64,000 bases of DNA from Streptoverticillium olivoreticuli subsp. olivoreticuli (GTDB taxonomy: Bacteria; Actinomycetota; Actinomycetes; Streptomycetales; Streptomycetaceae), in NCBI RefSeq assembly GCF_003391135.1, contig NZ_CP031455.1:6432001-6496000 (forward strand), read 5' to 3'. The first letter of the stretch is position 1. Every line of letters starts with the position of its first letter. This document shows positions 34,220 through 42,635 of this stretch, one piece after another. The translations under genes were made by a program, and so were the position numbers. The notes under the pieces were generated by a model. The model searched no databases, was not told where the DNA came from, and saw only the letters and a list, made by a program, of their open reading frames with translations.

Positions 34220-36199
34220 GTGCCTGTCACACAACGCTCATACAGATCGGCCAACCGCGCCCCCCGGCGCGGCCGTCTTCGACGGCAACGCCGATCTGCA
34301 GGAGCGTTTCGAACCTTGGGCACGAGACAGCGGCACGCACGCGGTAAGCGGTTCATCGACTACCCGCGGCACGGAAGAGCCGGCATTCGCCGATGGCTGC
34401 CGTCGTGGCGGCAGTGGCTGAGCACGTTCGTGCTGGGCGTCGGCGCGCTGGCCGGACTGTTCGCGTGGGTGTACGCGAGCGTGGACATTCCCGACGAGAA
34501 CGCGGCCGCCGTCCAGGAGGCGAACACCTACTACTGGGCGGACGGCACCCAGATGGTCAGCATCGGCAAGGTCAACCGCAATATCGTGCGGCTCTCCGAC
34601 GTCCCGGAATCCGTGCAGAACGCGGTGATAGCGGCGGAGAACGAGACTTTCTACAGCGACCGCGGCGTGTCACCGAAGGGCATCTTCCGGGCCATCGTCA
34701 GCACCGCGCAGGGGCAGGAGACACAGGGCGGTTCGACGATCACCCAGCAGTACGTGAAGAACACGTACCTCTCCCAGGAACAGACCGTCACCCGCAAGGC
34801 CAAGGAATTCATCATCTCGCTCAAGGTCGACCGGACCAAGAGCAAGAAGGATGTGCTCCAGGGCTATCTGAACACCAGCTGGTTCGGCCGCGGCGCGTAC
34901 GGGATAGACGCCGCGGCCCAGGCGTACTACGGCATTCCCGCCAAGAAGCTCGACCCGGGCCAAGGCGCGCTGCTGGCCTCGCTGTTGAAGGGCGCCGAGC
35001 TTTACGACCCCTCGGCCGGCTCCAACAACCACAAGCGCGCCGAGGAACGCTGGAAGTGGATCCTCGACCGGCAGGTCAAGACCGGCCGGATGACCGAGGA
35101 GGAGCGGGAGAAGTACCGGACCTTCCCCGAGCCCCACAAGCAGTCCATGGCAACCAACCTCGGCGGCCAGACCGGATATCTCGTCGACGTCGCCAACAAA
35201 TACATCAAGTCGCACTCGATGCTGACCGATCAGGATCTGGCCCACGGCGGCTACAAGATTCACACCACATTCGACAAGAACCGGGTCCAGCAATTGACCC
35301 GGTCGGTGCAGGGTGTGCTGGACAAGAACATCGACCCCAAGAAGCGTCCGGCCGACGAGGACGTCCAGGTGGGCGCCGCCTCCGTACGCCCCTCGGACGG
35401 CGCGATCCTCGCTCTTTACGGCGGCCCCGACGCGACCAAGCACTTCACCAACAACGCCGATACCTCCGGCGTCCCGGTCGGCTCCGCGTTCAAGCCGTTC
35501 GTCCTCGCCGCCGCCCTCCAGCACGGTGCGGAGACGAAAGGCGGCGACCGCAAGGACGTGGAGCCCGACAGCTTCTACGGCAACGACGGCACCCTGCAGA
35601 ATCCGTCGGCGGATTCACAGCCCGACGACTCCCACCCCAGCCTCCGCCAGGCCCTCGCCAAGGGCGGCAACGCCACCTACGTACGGCTCGGCAAGGAGGT
35701 GGGGCTCGACCAGGTGCGGGACACCGCCGTCCGCTCCGGCCTGCTCAAGGACAGCATGGCCAAGCCGGACGATTCCTTTTCCGTCGGCACGTCCACGCCC
35801 AGCACGATCCGCATGGCCGGCGCGTACGGCACATTCGCCAATCAGGGCCTGCAGAACGACCCCTATTCGGTGACCAAGCTGCTCAAGGACGGCCAGCCGG
35901 TCGGCGGTTTCGAGAGCCGGGCCAAGGCGCGGCACGCGCTGCCCAAGGCGGTGGCGAAGGACGTCTCCGACGCGCTGGGTGGAGCGGGCCGCACCGGCGA
36001 CCAGGACCGGCTGAGGTCGGCCTGGTACGTCGGCTGTACGAAGGAGGTCTCCACGGCGGTGACCATGTTCCGGATGAAGCCCGAGGACGGGAAGCTGCTG
36101 CCCATGTCGGACGTGGGCGGTGACACGTCGCAGCGGGGCAACGGCTTCCCGGAGCGGATCTGGGCCGACTACGCGGCCGCGACGCGGTCCGCGTCCTGA
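34220..36199 (+). CDS. Class A penicillin-binding protein with altered transpeptidase motifs
   Basis: This bifunctional wall-synthesis enzyme has a basic cytoplasmic tail, one membrane helix (about 66-88), a GT51 glycosyltransferase domain (catalytic Glu in AAENETFYSDRG about 140; QGGSTITQQYVKN; RKAKE) and a transpeptidase domain. The nucleophile motif is SAFK (about 422). The second motif reads GGN instead of SxN (about 483), and the KTG triad is RTG (about 590). These replace normally essential residues, so transpeptidase activity is doubtful. The GTG at 34220 is a weak start; another could lie downstream. The C-terminal end overlaps the convergent hydrolase by 31 bases. Confidence 0.88.
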   Translation: MPVTQRSYRSANRAPRRGRLRRQRRSAGAFRTLGTRQRHARGKRFIDYPRHGRAGIRRWLPSWRQWLSTFVLGVGALAGLFAWVYASVDIPDENAAAVQEANTYYWADGTQMVSIGKVNRNIVRLSDVPESVQNAVIAAENETFYSDRGVSPKGIFRAIVSTAQGQETQGGSTITQQYVKNTYLSQEQTVTRKAKEFIISLKVDRTKSKKDVLQGYLNTSWFGRGAYGIDAAAQAYYGIPAKKLDPGQGALLASLLKGAELYDPSAGSNNHKRAEERWKWILDRQVKTGRMTEEEREKYRTFPEPHKQSMATNLGGQTGYLVDVANKYIKSHSMLTDQDLAHGGYKIHTTFDKNRVQQLTRSVQGVLDKNIDPKKRPADEDVQVGAASVRPSDGAILALYGGPDATKHFTNNADTSGVPVGSAFKPFVLAAALQHGAETKGGDRKDVEPDSFYGNDGTLQNPSADSQPDDSHPSLRQALAKGGNATYVRLGKEVGLDQVRDTAVRSGLLKDSMAKPDDSFSVGTSTPSTIRMAGAYGTFANQGLQNDPYSVTKLLKDGQPVGGFESRAKARHALPKAVAKDVSDALGGAGRTGDQDRLRSAWYVGCTKEVSTAVTMFRMKPEDGKLLPMSDVGGDTSQRGNGFPERIWADYAAATRSAS

Positions 36200-36993
36200 C
36201 CGCCGGCGGTCACCCGCCGCCCTTCGTCCGCGGCGGCCCGGTGCAGCACCCCGGCCAGCTCGTCGGGGCAGGAGAGCATCGGCCAGTGCCCGGTGGCGAG
36301 TTCGAAGAAGCCCCACCGGGGGTCGGCGAGCTCCTGGAAGCGCGGGTCCCCCGTCGCCACCAGGGCCTCGACCATGGCGATGCCCGGCCCCGATTCCGTG
36401 CAGAAGACGCCGGTCATCGGCATCTCTGCCGTTCCGCCCGACAGCCGCAGCGGCTGGGTGAACGTGCCCAGCGGCTGCGGTGCGGCGAGCCGGTTCAGCC
36501 GCACGAGCGCGTCCTCGGACACCCCCGTGAGGCTCGCCGAGTTCCGCGGCTCCTCCAGTGTCGGCGGCATCATCCGCCAGCCGTCCTCGGCCTCCTCTGC
36601 CCGGCGCAGCATCCCCTCGCGGGTCGCCTCGTCCTGCATCTGCTCCCGCACCTGGCCGAGCATCGAGTAGCCGTCCTGCGGCAGAGGGGTGTTCACATAG
36701 ACGATCCGGGAGACCCGCTCGGGGCGCCGGTCGGCGGCGCCCAGCACGGGGTAGCTGCCGTAGCAGTGGGCCACCAGCACGACCTCCCGCGCGTCCACGT
36801 GGTCGATCAGCTGCACCAGATCCTCGATGTGCGTCTCCAGATCCGTCCCCGGCCCGGCCAGATGGCGGCGGTCGCCCATGCCGGTGAGCGTCGCCTCGTA
36901 CGCCTCGGCCCCCGTCTCCCGCAGCCGGTCGGCCACCTCCCGCCAAAGCCAGCCGCCCATGTGCGTGCCCGGTACCAGCACGAATGCCGTCAT
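36169..36993 (-). CDS. Alpha/beta hydrolase with Cys nucleophile
   Basis: This 274-residue hydrolase resembles the EstC/salicylate-esterase group, beginning MTAFVLVPGTHMGGWLW. The usual Gly-x-Ser-x-Gly elbow reads AHCYGS with Cys77 at the nucleophile position; the likely catalytic His is H236 in TGHWPM. A Cys nucleophile occurs in dienelactone hydrolases but is unusual here. It is transcribed divergently from a MerR regulator through a promoter with a 19-bp spacer, so it is probably that regulator's target. Substrate unknown. Confidence 0.88.
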   Translation of the reverse strand: MTAFVLVPGTHMGGWLWREVADRLRETGAEAYEATLTGMGDRRHLAGPGTDLETHIEDLVQLIDHVDAREVVLVAHCYGSYPVLGAADRRPERVSRIVYVNTPLPQDGYSMLGQVREQMQDEATREGMLRRAEEAEDGWRMMPPTLEEPRNSASLTGVSEDALVRLNRLAAPQPLGTFTQPLRLSGGTAEMPMTGVFCTESGPGIAMVEALVATGDPRFQELADPRWGFFELATGHWPMLSCPDELAGVLHRAAADEGRRVTAGGQDADRVAAA

Positions 36994-37057
36994 GACTGCC
37001 TCCTCGCGATGCTTTCCGTCCGCACGGTCACCCCCGTGGGCCGTGCGGCTCAGCAGT

Positions 37058-37088
37058 ACGGTAGAAACTCCCCCAGGGGGAGGTTCAA
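37058..37088 (-). promoter_or_regulatory. MerR-type promoter of the hydrolase gene
   Basis: On the minus strand, TTGAAC (37083-37088) and TACCGT (37058-37063) are -35 and -10 boxes separated by exactly 19 bases, longer than the optimal 17. The spacer holds a near-perfect dyad CTCCCCC-T-GGGGGAG. This over-long spacer with a central inverted repeat is the hallmark of promoters activated by DNA distortion by MerR-family proteins. The adjacent merR-like gene starts a few bases away on the other strand. Confidence 0.85.
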
Positions 37089-37106
37089 GCTTTGTTGCAT
37101 GACGAT

Positions 37107-38018
37107 ATGTGGAGCATCGGAGCGCTCGCCGAGCACGCGGGCGTCACCGTCAAGACCGTGCGCTTCTACTCCGACCGCGGTCTGCTGCCCGAGGCCGTCC
37201 GCAGCTCCGGCGGCCACCGCCGGTACGGCCCCGAGGCGCTCGACCGGCTCCGCCTGATCCGCTCGCTGCGCGCCCTCGACCTGCCGGTCCCTGAGGTGGG
37301 CCGGGTCCTGGAGAAGGAGGACGACGGGCTGGAGGACGCGCTGGAGGACGCGGTCGCGGGACAGCTGCGGGAGCTCGGTTCGCAACTGGCCGCCCTGCGC
37401 TGGCGGGAGGCGGCCCTCCAGCTGATCCAGGACTGTGCCCCCGAGGAGCGCGCCGACCGGCTGCGCCTGGTCGGCGCCGTGGCCACCCCGCCCAGCACGG
37501 CCGCTCTCGCGCGGTTCTGGCGGGGCTGGCTGCCCGCGCGGCTCCCGGCCCGGCTGGTCTCCGCGATCATCGAAGAGGCCGTTCCGCAACCGCCCGCCGA
37601 GCCGACCCCGGCCCAGGTGCTGGCCTTCGCCCGGCTGCACGCCTTCGCCTCCCGCCCTTGCCGGGGCTCCTCCGACCGCGGCCAGCCCGAGGTGCACCAA
37701 CCGGGCAAGGGCTACCGCCCCGCCGTGCTCTACGACGGCCTCGTCGAGGCGTACGCGCTGGCGTCGGCGGACGTACGGTTGCGGCGCCCGCCGCGCGAGG
37801 GCGAGGCGCTCGACTGCTTCGTCTCCGCCCACGCGGGCGCGCGCGGCGTACGGGACACTCCCGCCTTCCGCCGTGAACTCGGCGTCCAGCTGGCCACGGA
37901 GCCGCGCATCGACCACTACTGGCAACTCGTCGCCGAAGTGAACGCTTCACAGGAGCCGACGCCGGGGGCGACCGATACGTGGCTCCGGGCGGCGCTCGGG
38001 TCTAGCGACAGTAGGTGA
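37107..38018 (+). CDS. MerR family transcriptional regulator
   Basis: This 303-residue regulator has an N-terminal winged helix-turn-helix (MWSIGALAEHAGVTVKTVRFYSDRGLLPEA, then SSGGHRRYGPEALDRLRLI) and the conserved helix DLPVPEVGRVLEKEDDGLEDALED that forms the dimer coil. The large C-terminal part (about 120-303) would be an effector domain, with no recognised signature. ATG 37107 is used; a TTG at 37092 would add five residues. It presumably controls the divergent hydrolase. Its 3' end overlaps a convergent DUF397 gene by 17 bases. Confidence 0.88.
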   Translation: MWSIGALAEHAGVTVKTVRFYSDRGLLPEAVRSSGGHRRYGPEALDRLRLIRSLRALDLPVPEVGRVLEKEDDGLEDALEDAVAGQLRELGSQLAALRWREAALQLIQDCAPEERADRLRLVGAVATPPSTAALARFWRGWLPARLPARLVSAIIEEAVPQPPAEPTPAQVLAFARLHAFASRPCRGSSDRGQPEVHQPGKGYRPAVLYDGLVEAYALASADVRLRRPPREGEALDCFVSAHAGARGVRDTPAFRRELGVQLATEPRIDHYWQLVAEVNASQEPTPGATDTWLRAALGSSDSR

Positions 38019-38181
38019 TGAAGTGGGCCCAGGCGGTGTGGGGTATGTCGAGTCGGGGGCCGTTCTTGCGCTTCGAGTCGCGTATGTGGACGGTGTGGGG
38101 GCTTGCTGCGATTTCGACGCATTCCGCGCCTTCGGTGTCGCTGTAGCTGGACTTGAACCATGCCGACTCGTTGATCGTCAT
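38002..38181 (-). CDS. DUF397 domain protein
   Basis: This 59-residue protein reads MTINESAWFKSSYSDTEGAECVE at its start and ends HTAWAHFITYCR, a typical DUF397 protein of the BldB/WhiJ neighbourhood type. Its start overlaps the upstream XRE regulator stop in ATGA. Such pairs are widespread in Streptomyces and influence development or antibiotic production; many behave like toxin-antitoxin or regulator-partner pairs, but the biochemistry here is unknown. The stop lies inside the 3' end of the convergent merR gene. Confidence 0.9.
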   Translation of the reverse strand: MTINESAWFKSSYSDTEGAECVEIAASPHTVHIRDSKRKNGPRLDIPHTAWAHFITYCR

Positions 38182-38990
38182 TCCTCCGCCAACTTCCTGA
38201 TGTACTCTGCCGAATCCTCGACATTGAGGGCTTGCGCACGGAGCATGCCGTAGCGCTCAGTGAGGGCGCTGACTTTTTCGGGTTCCGAGAGCAGATTGCT
38301 GGTTGCCTGACCTTCCGAGTAGGCGTACCGATCGTGCTCGGAGGTCTCCAGCAGTACCAGGGACCCGTTGAGGCAGTCGTGGACGCCTTGACTGGCAGGA
38401 AGAACCTGGATGGACACATTGCGTAGTTCGCCGACCTCCAGCAGGTAGTGCAGCTGCCTCTTCATCCCGGCTGGTCCGCCGACGCCGGTGCGCAACGCGG
38501 CCTCGTAGATGACGAAGGTGAAGAGCACGGACGGGCTTTGAGCCAGTCGCCCTTGGCGATGCAGCCGAGATGCCAGCCGCTCCTCGATGGTCTCTTCGGC
38601 AGTGGGCGGGTAGTGGCTGCGGAGCAGGGCCCGCGCGTACTCCTCGGTCTGGAGCAGTCCTGGGATGAGCAGTGGTTGGTATGAATGCTCGGCGACTGCC
38701 CTGGACTCCGCCTCCAGGAAGGCGAGCACGCGCGAAGGTGCCTTGTCCGGCTGCAGATACACATACGCGGCCTTCAACTTCCCCTGCGCGCCGCACATGT
38801 CGTCCGCGATCTCAAGGACCCGGAGGGTCGGACGCCGTCGGCCCTGCTCCATCGACTTGATCGTCTCGGAGCCGTACCCCGCCTCCGCCGCCAACTCCTC
38901 GCGGCTGACCCCCGCTTCCGTGCGCCACAGTTTCATTTGATTGCCGCAGTACCGCCATGCCAACGGTGGCTGGGTGGTGTCACCCGTCAT
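38178..38990 (-). CDS. XRE family regulator with DUF5753-type domain
   Basis: This 270-residue DNA-binding protein has a Cro/C1 helix-turn-helix (LKLWRTEAGVSREELAAEAGYGSETIKSMEQGRRRP region, about residues 20-55) and a C-terminal DUF5753-type sensor-like domain with EHSYQPLLIPGLLQTEEYARALL and VLPASQGVHDCLNGSLVLLE. ATG 38990 is favoured by GGAG five bases upstream; the open frame extends a few codons beyond. It is followed by an overlapping DUF397 gene, the WhiJ-type pair found in many copies in streptomycetes. Confidence 0.92.
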   Translation of the reverse strand: MTGDTTQPPLAWRYCGNQMKLWRTEAGVSREELAAEAGYGSETIKSMEQGRRRPTLRVLEIADDMCGAQGKLKAAYVYLQPDKAPSRVLAFLEAESRAVAEHSYQPLLIPGLLQTEEYARALLRSHYPPTAEETIEERLASRLHRQGRLAQSPSVLFTFVIYEAALRTGVGGPAGMKRQLHYLLEVGELRNVSIQVLPASQGVHDCLNGSLVLLETSEHDRYAYSEGQATSNLLSEPEKVSALTERYGMLRAQALNVEDSAEYIRKLAEE

Positions 38991-39139
38991 CGCAACTCCG
39001 CCTTTCCCTACTCCTGTCGGTAGCAAGGGAGGCTAGGACGGGCAAGCGTCGAACACGTCGGGTTCGAATCGGATTCCGCACGCACGGGTGACGGAAAGCG
39101 GGGCCCCCGCGCGTACGCAGGGGCCCCGGCGGGGAGTTG

Positions 39140-39622
39140 TCAGACGCGGCCGCGCGTCGTGCGCAGGTGTTGGGCGACCGGGGCCAGGGAGCCGTACAGC
39201 GCCTTGAGGTCCGAATCGCCGAGCAGGTCGATGAAGTGTTCCCGCACGGACGCGACATGGTGGGGAGCCACCTTGCGCATCGTTTCCCACCCCTGTTCGG
39301 TGAGGACGGCGTACAGACCGCGGCGGTCGGACTCGCAGTTCTCGCGGCGGACGAGGCCCGCGTTCTCCATCCGGGTGATCTGGTGGGAGAGCCTGCTCTT
39401 GGACTGCAGGGTGGCCGTGGCGAGGTCGCTCATCCGCATCCGGTGGTCCTCGGACTCCGAGAGGTTCACCAGGATCTCGTAGTCGTTGTTGGTGAGCCCG
39501 AAGGGCTGGAGGTCCCTTTCGAGCTGATGCATCAGCAGCCGGCTGACATCCAGATGGGCGCGCCAGGCGCGCTGTTCCTCTTCGCTGAGCCAGCGAGTGC
39601 CGTTCTCGGTGTCCATAGACAT
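39140..39622 (-). CDS. MarR family transcriptional regulator
   Basis: This 160-residue winged-helix regulator shows the MarR arrangement: an N-terminal dimerisation helix (TRWLSEEEQRAWRAHLDVSRLL), the DNA-binding core (LTNNDYEILVNLSESEDHRMRMSDLATATLQSKSRLSHQITRME) and the wing with NAGLVRRENCESDRRGLYAVLT. It starts at ATG 39622 or two codons later. No obvious target gene is divergent; the palindrome upstream suggests autoregulation. The ligand is unknown. Confidence 0.92.
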   Translation of the reverse strand: MSMDTENGTRWLSEEEQRAWRAHLDVSRLLMHQLERDLQPFGLTNNDYEILVNLSESEDHRMRMSDLATATLQSKSRLSHQITRMENAGLVRRENCESDRRGLYAVLTEQGWETMRKVAPHHVASVREHFIDLLGDSDLKALYGSLAPVAQHLRTTRGRV

Positions 39623-39642
39623 AGAGGAATTCTACCTAAGAA

Positions 39643-39655
39643 AGTTGAAAACTTA
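39643..39655. promoter_or_regulatory. Candidate MarR operator
   Basis: AAGTT-GAA-AACTT is a perfect inverted repeat (arms 39643-39647 and 39651-39655) 21 bases before the marR start, in an AT-rich patch that likely contains the promoter. Its size fits a MarR dimer site. The assignment is by position. Confidence 0.6.
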
Positions 39656-39715
39656 ACCAGTATGGGTGCGGGACGCGAGATCAGGCGTTCGACGTCACAC
39701 TCCGCAGGGTACCGC

Positions 39716-40480
39716 TCACAGCCCGAAGCGGCGCTGGAGGTCCCCTAGCTGGCCGGGCATGCGGGGCATAGATGGCTGATTATGCGGGCTTGCGTGCGGG
39801 ACGCCGTCCTGCTCGGGGGTCTCGCCGGTCGGAATTTCCTCCATCAGCTGTTCCGTGGACTGGAGCAGCACCGTGCCGGCGCCGACGAACTCGAATTGGT
39901 GCTCCTCTCCCGACGTGCCGCCGAACCCGGTCCAGGCCCGTACGCCGCCGAGCACGCCCCGCAGGTACTGGTGGTCGTAGTGGTGGCAGGGGGAGGGGCA
40001 GTCGGCCCAGCCGACGAGGGCCTGGGGGGCGACGCGGATCGGGGGTTCGGCGAAGACGACGGGGCCGTTGGAGGCGGCCACGAATTTGCCGGTGCCGATC
40101 AGGGTCAGGAATCCGGGGATGATCGACTGCTTCAGGGACAGCGAGGGCTGGAAGGCCAGCAGATTGCCCGAGCGGACGGTGAGGTTGCCGTCCTCGAGGT
40201 CATAGGAATTGACGTCGAAGGAGCGGTCCGCGAGCAGCATCTTGCCCCGGCCCTCGGCGACGACCCAGTCCGCGGCGTGCATGGGGCTGTGGAAGCTGGT
40301 GCGGATCAGCGCGTCCAGGTAACCGTGGCCGATGCCGTGGAATTCGATGCGCCCGTAATAGGCGATCATCTTGCCTTTTTGCAGGAACCACTGGCCGTCG
40401 AGGTCCACGCTGAAGGCGTACGGATTGACGTTGTCGTCGACCGGGAGCGTATTCGCGTCATGGATGACGGGGCCGTTCAC
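39716..40480 (-). CDS. AIM24 family protein, third in a tandem set, with C-terminal extension
   Basis: This 254-residue protein belongs to the AIM24/TspC-like beta-sandwich group (DUF124), whose bacterial role is unclear. It shows the family text GQWFLQKGKMIAYYGRIEFHG, HSPMHAADWVVAEGRGKMLLA and the GAGTVLLQSTEQL end, then an additional tail of about 35 residues rich in Pro, Met and Gln. It starts at GTG 40480, overlapping the previous stop in GTGA. It differs most from the other two copies. Confidence 0.88.
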   Translation of the reverse strand: MNGPVIHDANTLPVDDNVNPYAFSVDLDGQWFLQKGKMIAYYGRIEFHGIGHGYLDALIRTSFHSPMHAADWVVAEGRGKMLLADRSFDVNSYDLEDGNLTVRSGNLLAFQPSLSLKQSIIPGFLTLIGTGKFVAASNGPVVFAEPPIRVAPQALVGWADCPSPCHHYDHQYLRGVLGGVRAWTGFGGTSGEEHQFEFVGAGTVLLQSTEQLMEEIPTGETPEQDGVPHASPHNQPSMPRMPGQLGDLQRRFGL

Positions 40481-41127
40481 AGTTTTTCCTCCGACGCCTG
40501 TACGTACACCGTGCCCTGGCCCGAGAGTTCGAGCTGGAAGGCTTCTCCGGACCCACGGCCGATCATTTCGCGCCAGCCGATGGCGGTGGAAAGCTTGTTG
40601 CGTACGTCGCCGCGGTGGGCGACGTACGCCTGCGGGTCGACGTGGACGGGGCGCTGCGGGGTGATGGGCAGCTCGATGAAGCCGCCGTGCGCCATGACCG
40701 CGACGTCGCCCTTGCCCTTGAGCGTCGTGGTGAACAGCCCCTGCCCGGTGACCTGGCCGCGGACCATGCCCATGACGCCGCCCTGCGAGCCCATGAACAT
40801 CGTGCCCTGCTGGAGGGACCCGTCGAAGGCGAGGAGGCGGTCGGCCTCCACGTAGAGGGTCTCGCCGTTCAGCTCTATGACGTGGATGTGGTGGCCGCCG
40901 TGGCCGAACATCACCGTGCCGTCGCCCTCGACGGTCATCAGGGGCGTGGCCTCGTTGGCGATGCGGCGGCCGATCATGCCCATGACGCCGCCCTGGCCGC
41001 CGGTGATGCTGGGCGTGAAGGAGACGTCGCCCTTGTAGGCGAGCATCGCGCCGCGCTGGCTGAACATCCGCTGCCCGGGCACGACCCGGGCCTCGACCAT
41101 GCGCGAGTTGAGGAGGCGGAAGGGCAT
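40477..41127 (-). CDS. AIM24 family protein, second in a tandem set
   Basis: This 216-residue AIM24 protein shows FRLLNSRMVEARVVPGQRMFSQRGAMLAYKGDV near its start, GGQGGVMGMIGRR, and GLFTTTLKGKGDVAVMAHGG, ending GQGTVYVQASEEKL. It is the middle gene of three tightly overlapping copies; its ATG at 41127 overlaps the previous stop in TGATG, and its own stop overlaps the next start. The conserved spacing suggests the three products form a complex or act together, as inference. Confidence 0.9.
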   Translation of the reverse strand: MPFRLLNSRMVEARVVPGQRMFSQRGAMLAYKGDVSFTPSITGGQGGVMGMIGRRIANEATPLMTVEGDGTVMFGHGGHHIHVIELNGETLYVEADRLLAFDGSLQQGTMFMGSQGGVMGMVRGQVTGQGLFTTTLKGKGDVAVMAHGGFIELPITPQRPVHVDPQAYVAHRGDVRNKLSTAIGWREMIGRGSGEAFQLELSGQGTVYVQASEEKL

Positions 41128-41765
41128 CAGAGGTCGCCGCCGATCGTGTTGCGCTCGCTGGGCTGCACGTACACCAGGCCGTCGCCCTCGAAGCGGATCT
41201 GGAACGCCTCGCCCGAGCCCTCGCCGATGAAGGTCCGGAAGTTCACGCCCGACTGGAAGTGCTGCTTGAGCCGGCCGGTGTGGGCGATGTACGCGCCGGG
41301 GTCGACCTGGAGCGGCATGTCCGGAGCCACGCGCAGCACGATCGCCGAGCCGTCGGACATGATCGCCGCCTGGCCCGTGCCCTCGACGGTCGTCGTGAAG
41401 AGGCCATTGCCCTGCGAGGCGCCGCGCAGTCCGGTGAACGTGGTGCCCGTGCGCAGGCCGCCGTCCGTGCAGAGCAGATTGCTGGACTCCACATAGAGGG
41501 TCTCGCCGCGCAGGGTCACGAGGTTGATCTCGCTCGCGCGGTCGGCGAAATAGCAGGTGCCGCGCCCCTTCACCTCCATGACCGCCATCTGTTCGCCGGT
41601 GAGCCTGCGGGTGACCATGCCGCGCAGGCCGTCACCGCCACCGGTCATCTTCTTGAACGACATCTCGCCCTCGTACGCGACCATCGCGCCGTTCTTTGCC
41701 TTGACCGTGTCCCCGGAGAGATCGACGGCAAGAACTTTGCTCCCTTGGAGCCGAAACTGAGCCAC
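41127..41765 (-). CDS. AIM24 family protein, first in a tandem set
   Basis: This 212-residue protein (GTG 41765) leads a three-gene AIM24 operon. Text includes FRLQGSKVLAVDLSGDTVKAKNGAMVAYEGEMSFKK, GLFTTTVEGTGQAAIMSDGS and GSGEAFQIRFEGDGLVYVQPSE. The family has a jelly-roll-like fold and occurs beside tellurite/stress-response genes in some bacteria, but there is no such neighbour here. It is divergent from the DUF3817 gene, with 164 bases between. The function is not known. Confidence 0.9.
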   Translation of the reverse strand: MAQFRLQGSKVLAVDLSGDTVKAKNGAMVAYEGEMSFKKMTGGGDGLRGMVTRRLTGEQMAVMEVKGRGTCYFADRASEINLVTLRGETLYVESSNLLCTDGGLRTGTTFTGLRGASQGNGLFTTTVEGTGQAAIMSDGSAIVLRVAPDMPLQVDPGAYIAHTGRLKQHFQSGVNFRTFIGEGSGEAFQIRFEGDGLVYVQPSERNTIGGDL

Positions 41766-41929
41766 GCCCCGACGCTAGCGGCAGCCCGTACCCCTCCGAC
41801 AGGGCCCTGACCCCTGAACGGACCCGGATCCGGTGATCGACAACGCTGCTGCAAGAATGGCTGCCACGCTTGTGAATACCCTCACAAGCTGTAGTCGTCC
41901 CGATACGTCCCGAACCCGAAGGTGCCCCC

Positions 41930-42274
41930 GTGGACATCAAGACCGCCTCCGCCCTGCGCCGGCTCCGCCTGGTCTCCGCCCCGGAGGCCGTTTCCTTCCT
42001 CGTGCTGCTCGTCTGCTCGGTCCTCAAGCGGACCACGGACTTCAATGCCGTGCCGGTGATGGGCGCGGTCCACGCGGTCCTCTTCATCATCTACGTGATC
42101 TTCTGGGTCGACGCCTGGAACAAGACCAAGTGGAGCGTGAAGACCGCCGCCCTCTACTTCATCCTCTCCGTCCTGCCCACCGGCGGCTTCTTCGCCGAGC
42201 GGATGCTGCGCCGCGAGGCCGAGGCGAGCGTCATCGCCGCCCGCGCCCGCAAGGAAGGTACGGTCAACGCATGA
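41930..42274 (+). CDS. DUF3817 integral membrane protein
   Basis: This 114-residue protein has about three membrane helices (about 17-35, 43-62, 73-92) and the DUF3817 text LRLVSAPEAVSFLVLLVCSVLKRTTDFNAVPVMGAVHAVLF with FFAERMLRREAEA at the end. Function is not known. Starts at GTG 41930 and overlaps the following gene in ATGA, so the two are translated together. Confidence 0.88.
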   Translation: MDIKTASALRRLRLVSAPEAVSFLVLLVCSVLKRTTDFNAVPVMGAVHAVLFIIYVIFWVDAWNKTKWSVKTAALYFILSVLPTGGFFAERMLRREAEASVIAARARKEGTVNA

Positions 42275-42567
42275 TCGTCGCCTTTTCCGTCTCCCCGGTC
42301 GGTGCGGGTGAGGACGTCGGTGAGTACGTGGCGGACGCGGTGCGCGTCGTCCGCGAGTCGGGCCTGCCCAACCGCACGGACGCGATGTTCACGTCCATCG
42401 AGGGCGAGTGGGACGAGGTCATGGACGTGATCAAGCGCGCGGTCGCGGCGGTCGAGGCGCGCTGCGGCAGGGTCTCGCTGGTCCTGAAGGCGGACATCCG
42501 CCCGGGCGTCACGAACGGCCTCACGTCGAAGGTCGAAACGGTGGAGCGCTACCTCTCCGAGGGGTGA
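42271..42567 (+). CDS. MTH1187 family thiamine-binding protein
   Basis: This 98-residue protein has the MTH1187/YkoF ferredoxin-like fold with FSVSPVGAGEDVGEYVADAVRVVRESGL, the central FTSIEGEWDEVMDVIKRA and VSLVLKADIRPG. The family binds thiamine or its precursors. The ATG at 42271 lies inside the DUF3817 end, a conserved pair in actinobacteria. The partner membrane protein could act with it, but that is inference. Confidence 0.9.
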   Translation: MIVAFSVSPVGAGEDVGEYVADAVRVVRESGLPNRTDAMFTSIEGEWDEVMDVIKRAVAAVEARCGRVSLVLKADIRPGVTNGLTSKVETVERYLSEG

Positions 42568-42635
42568 CCTCCCCTTCTGGTCAGGGCCCGCTCCGTCCCG
42601 GGGCCGGGCCCTTCGCCGTGCGGCTCCCGGGCCCG

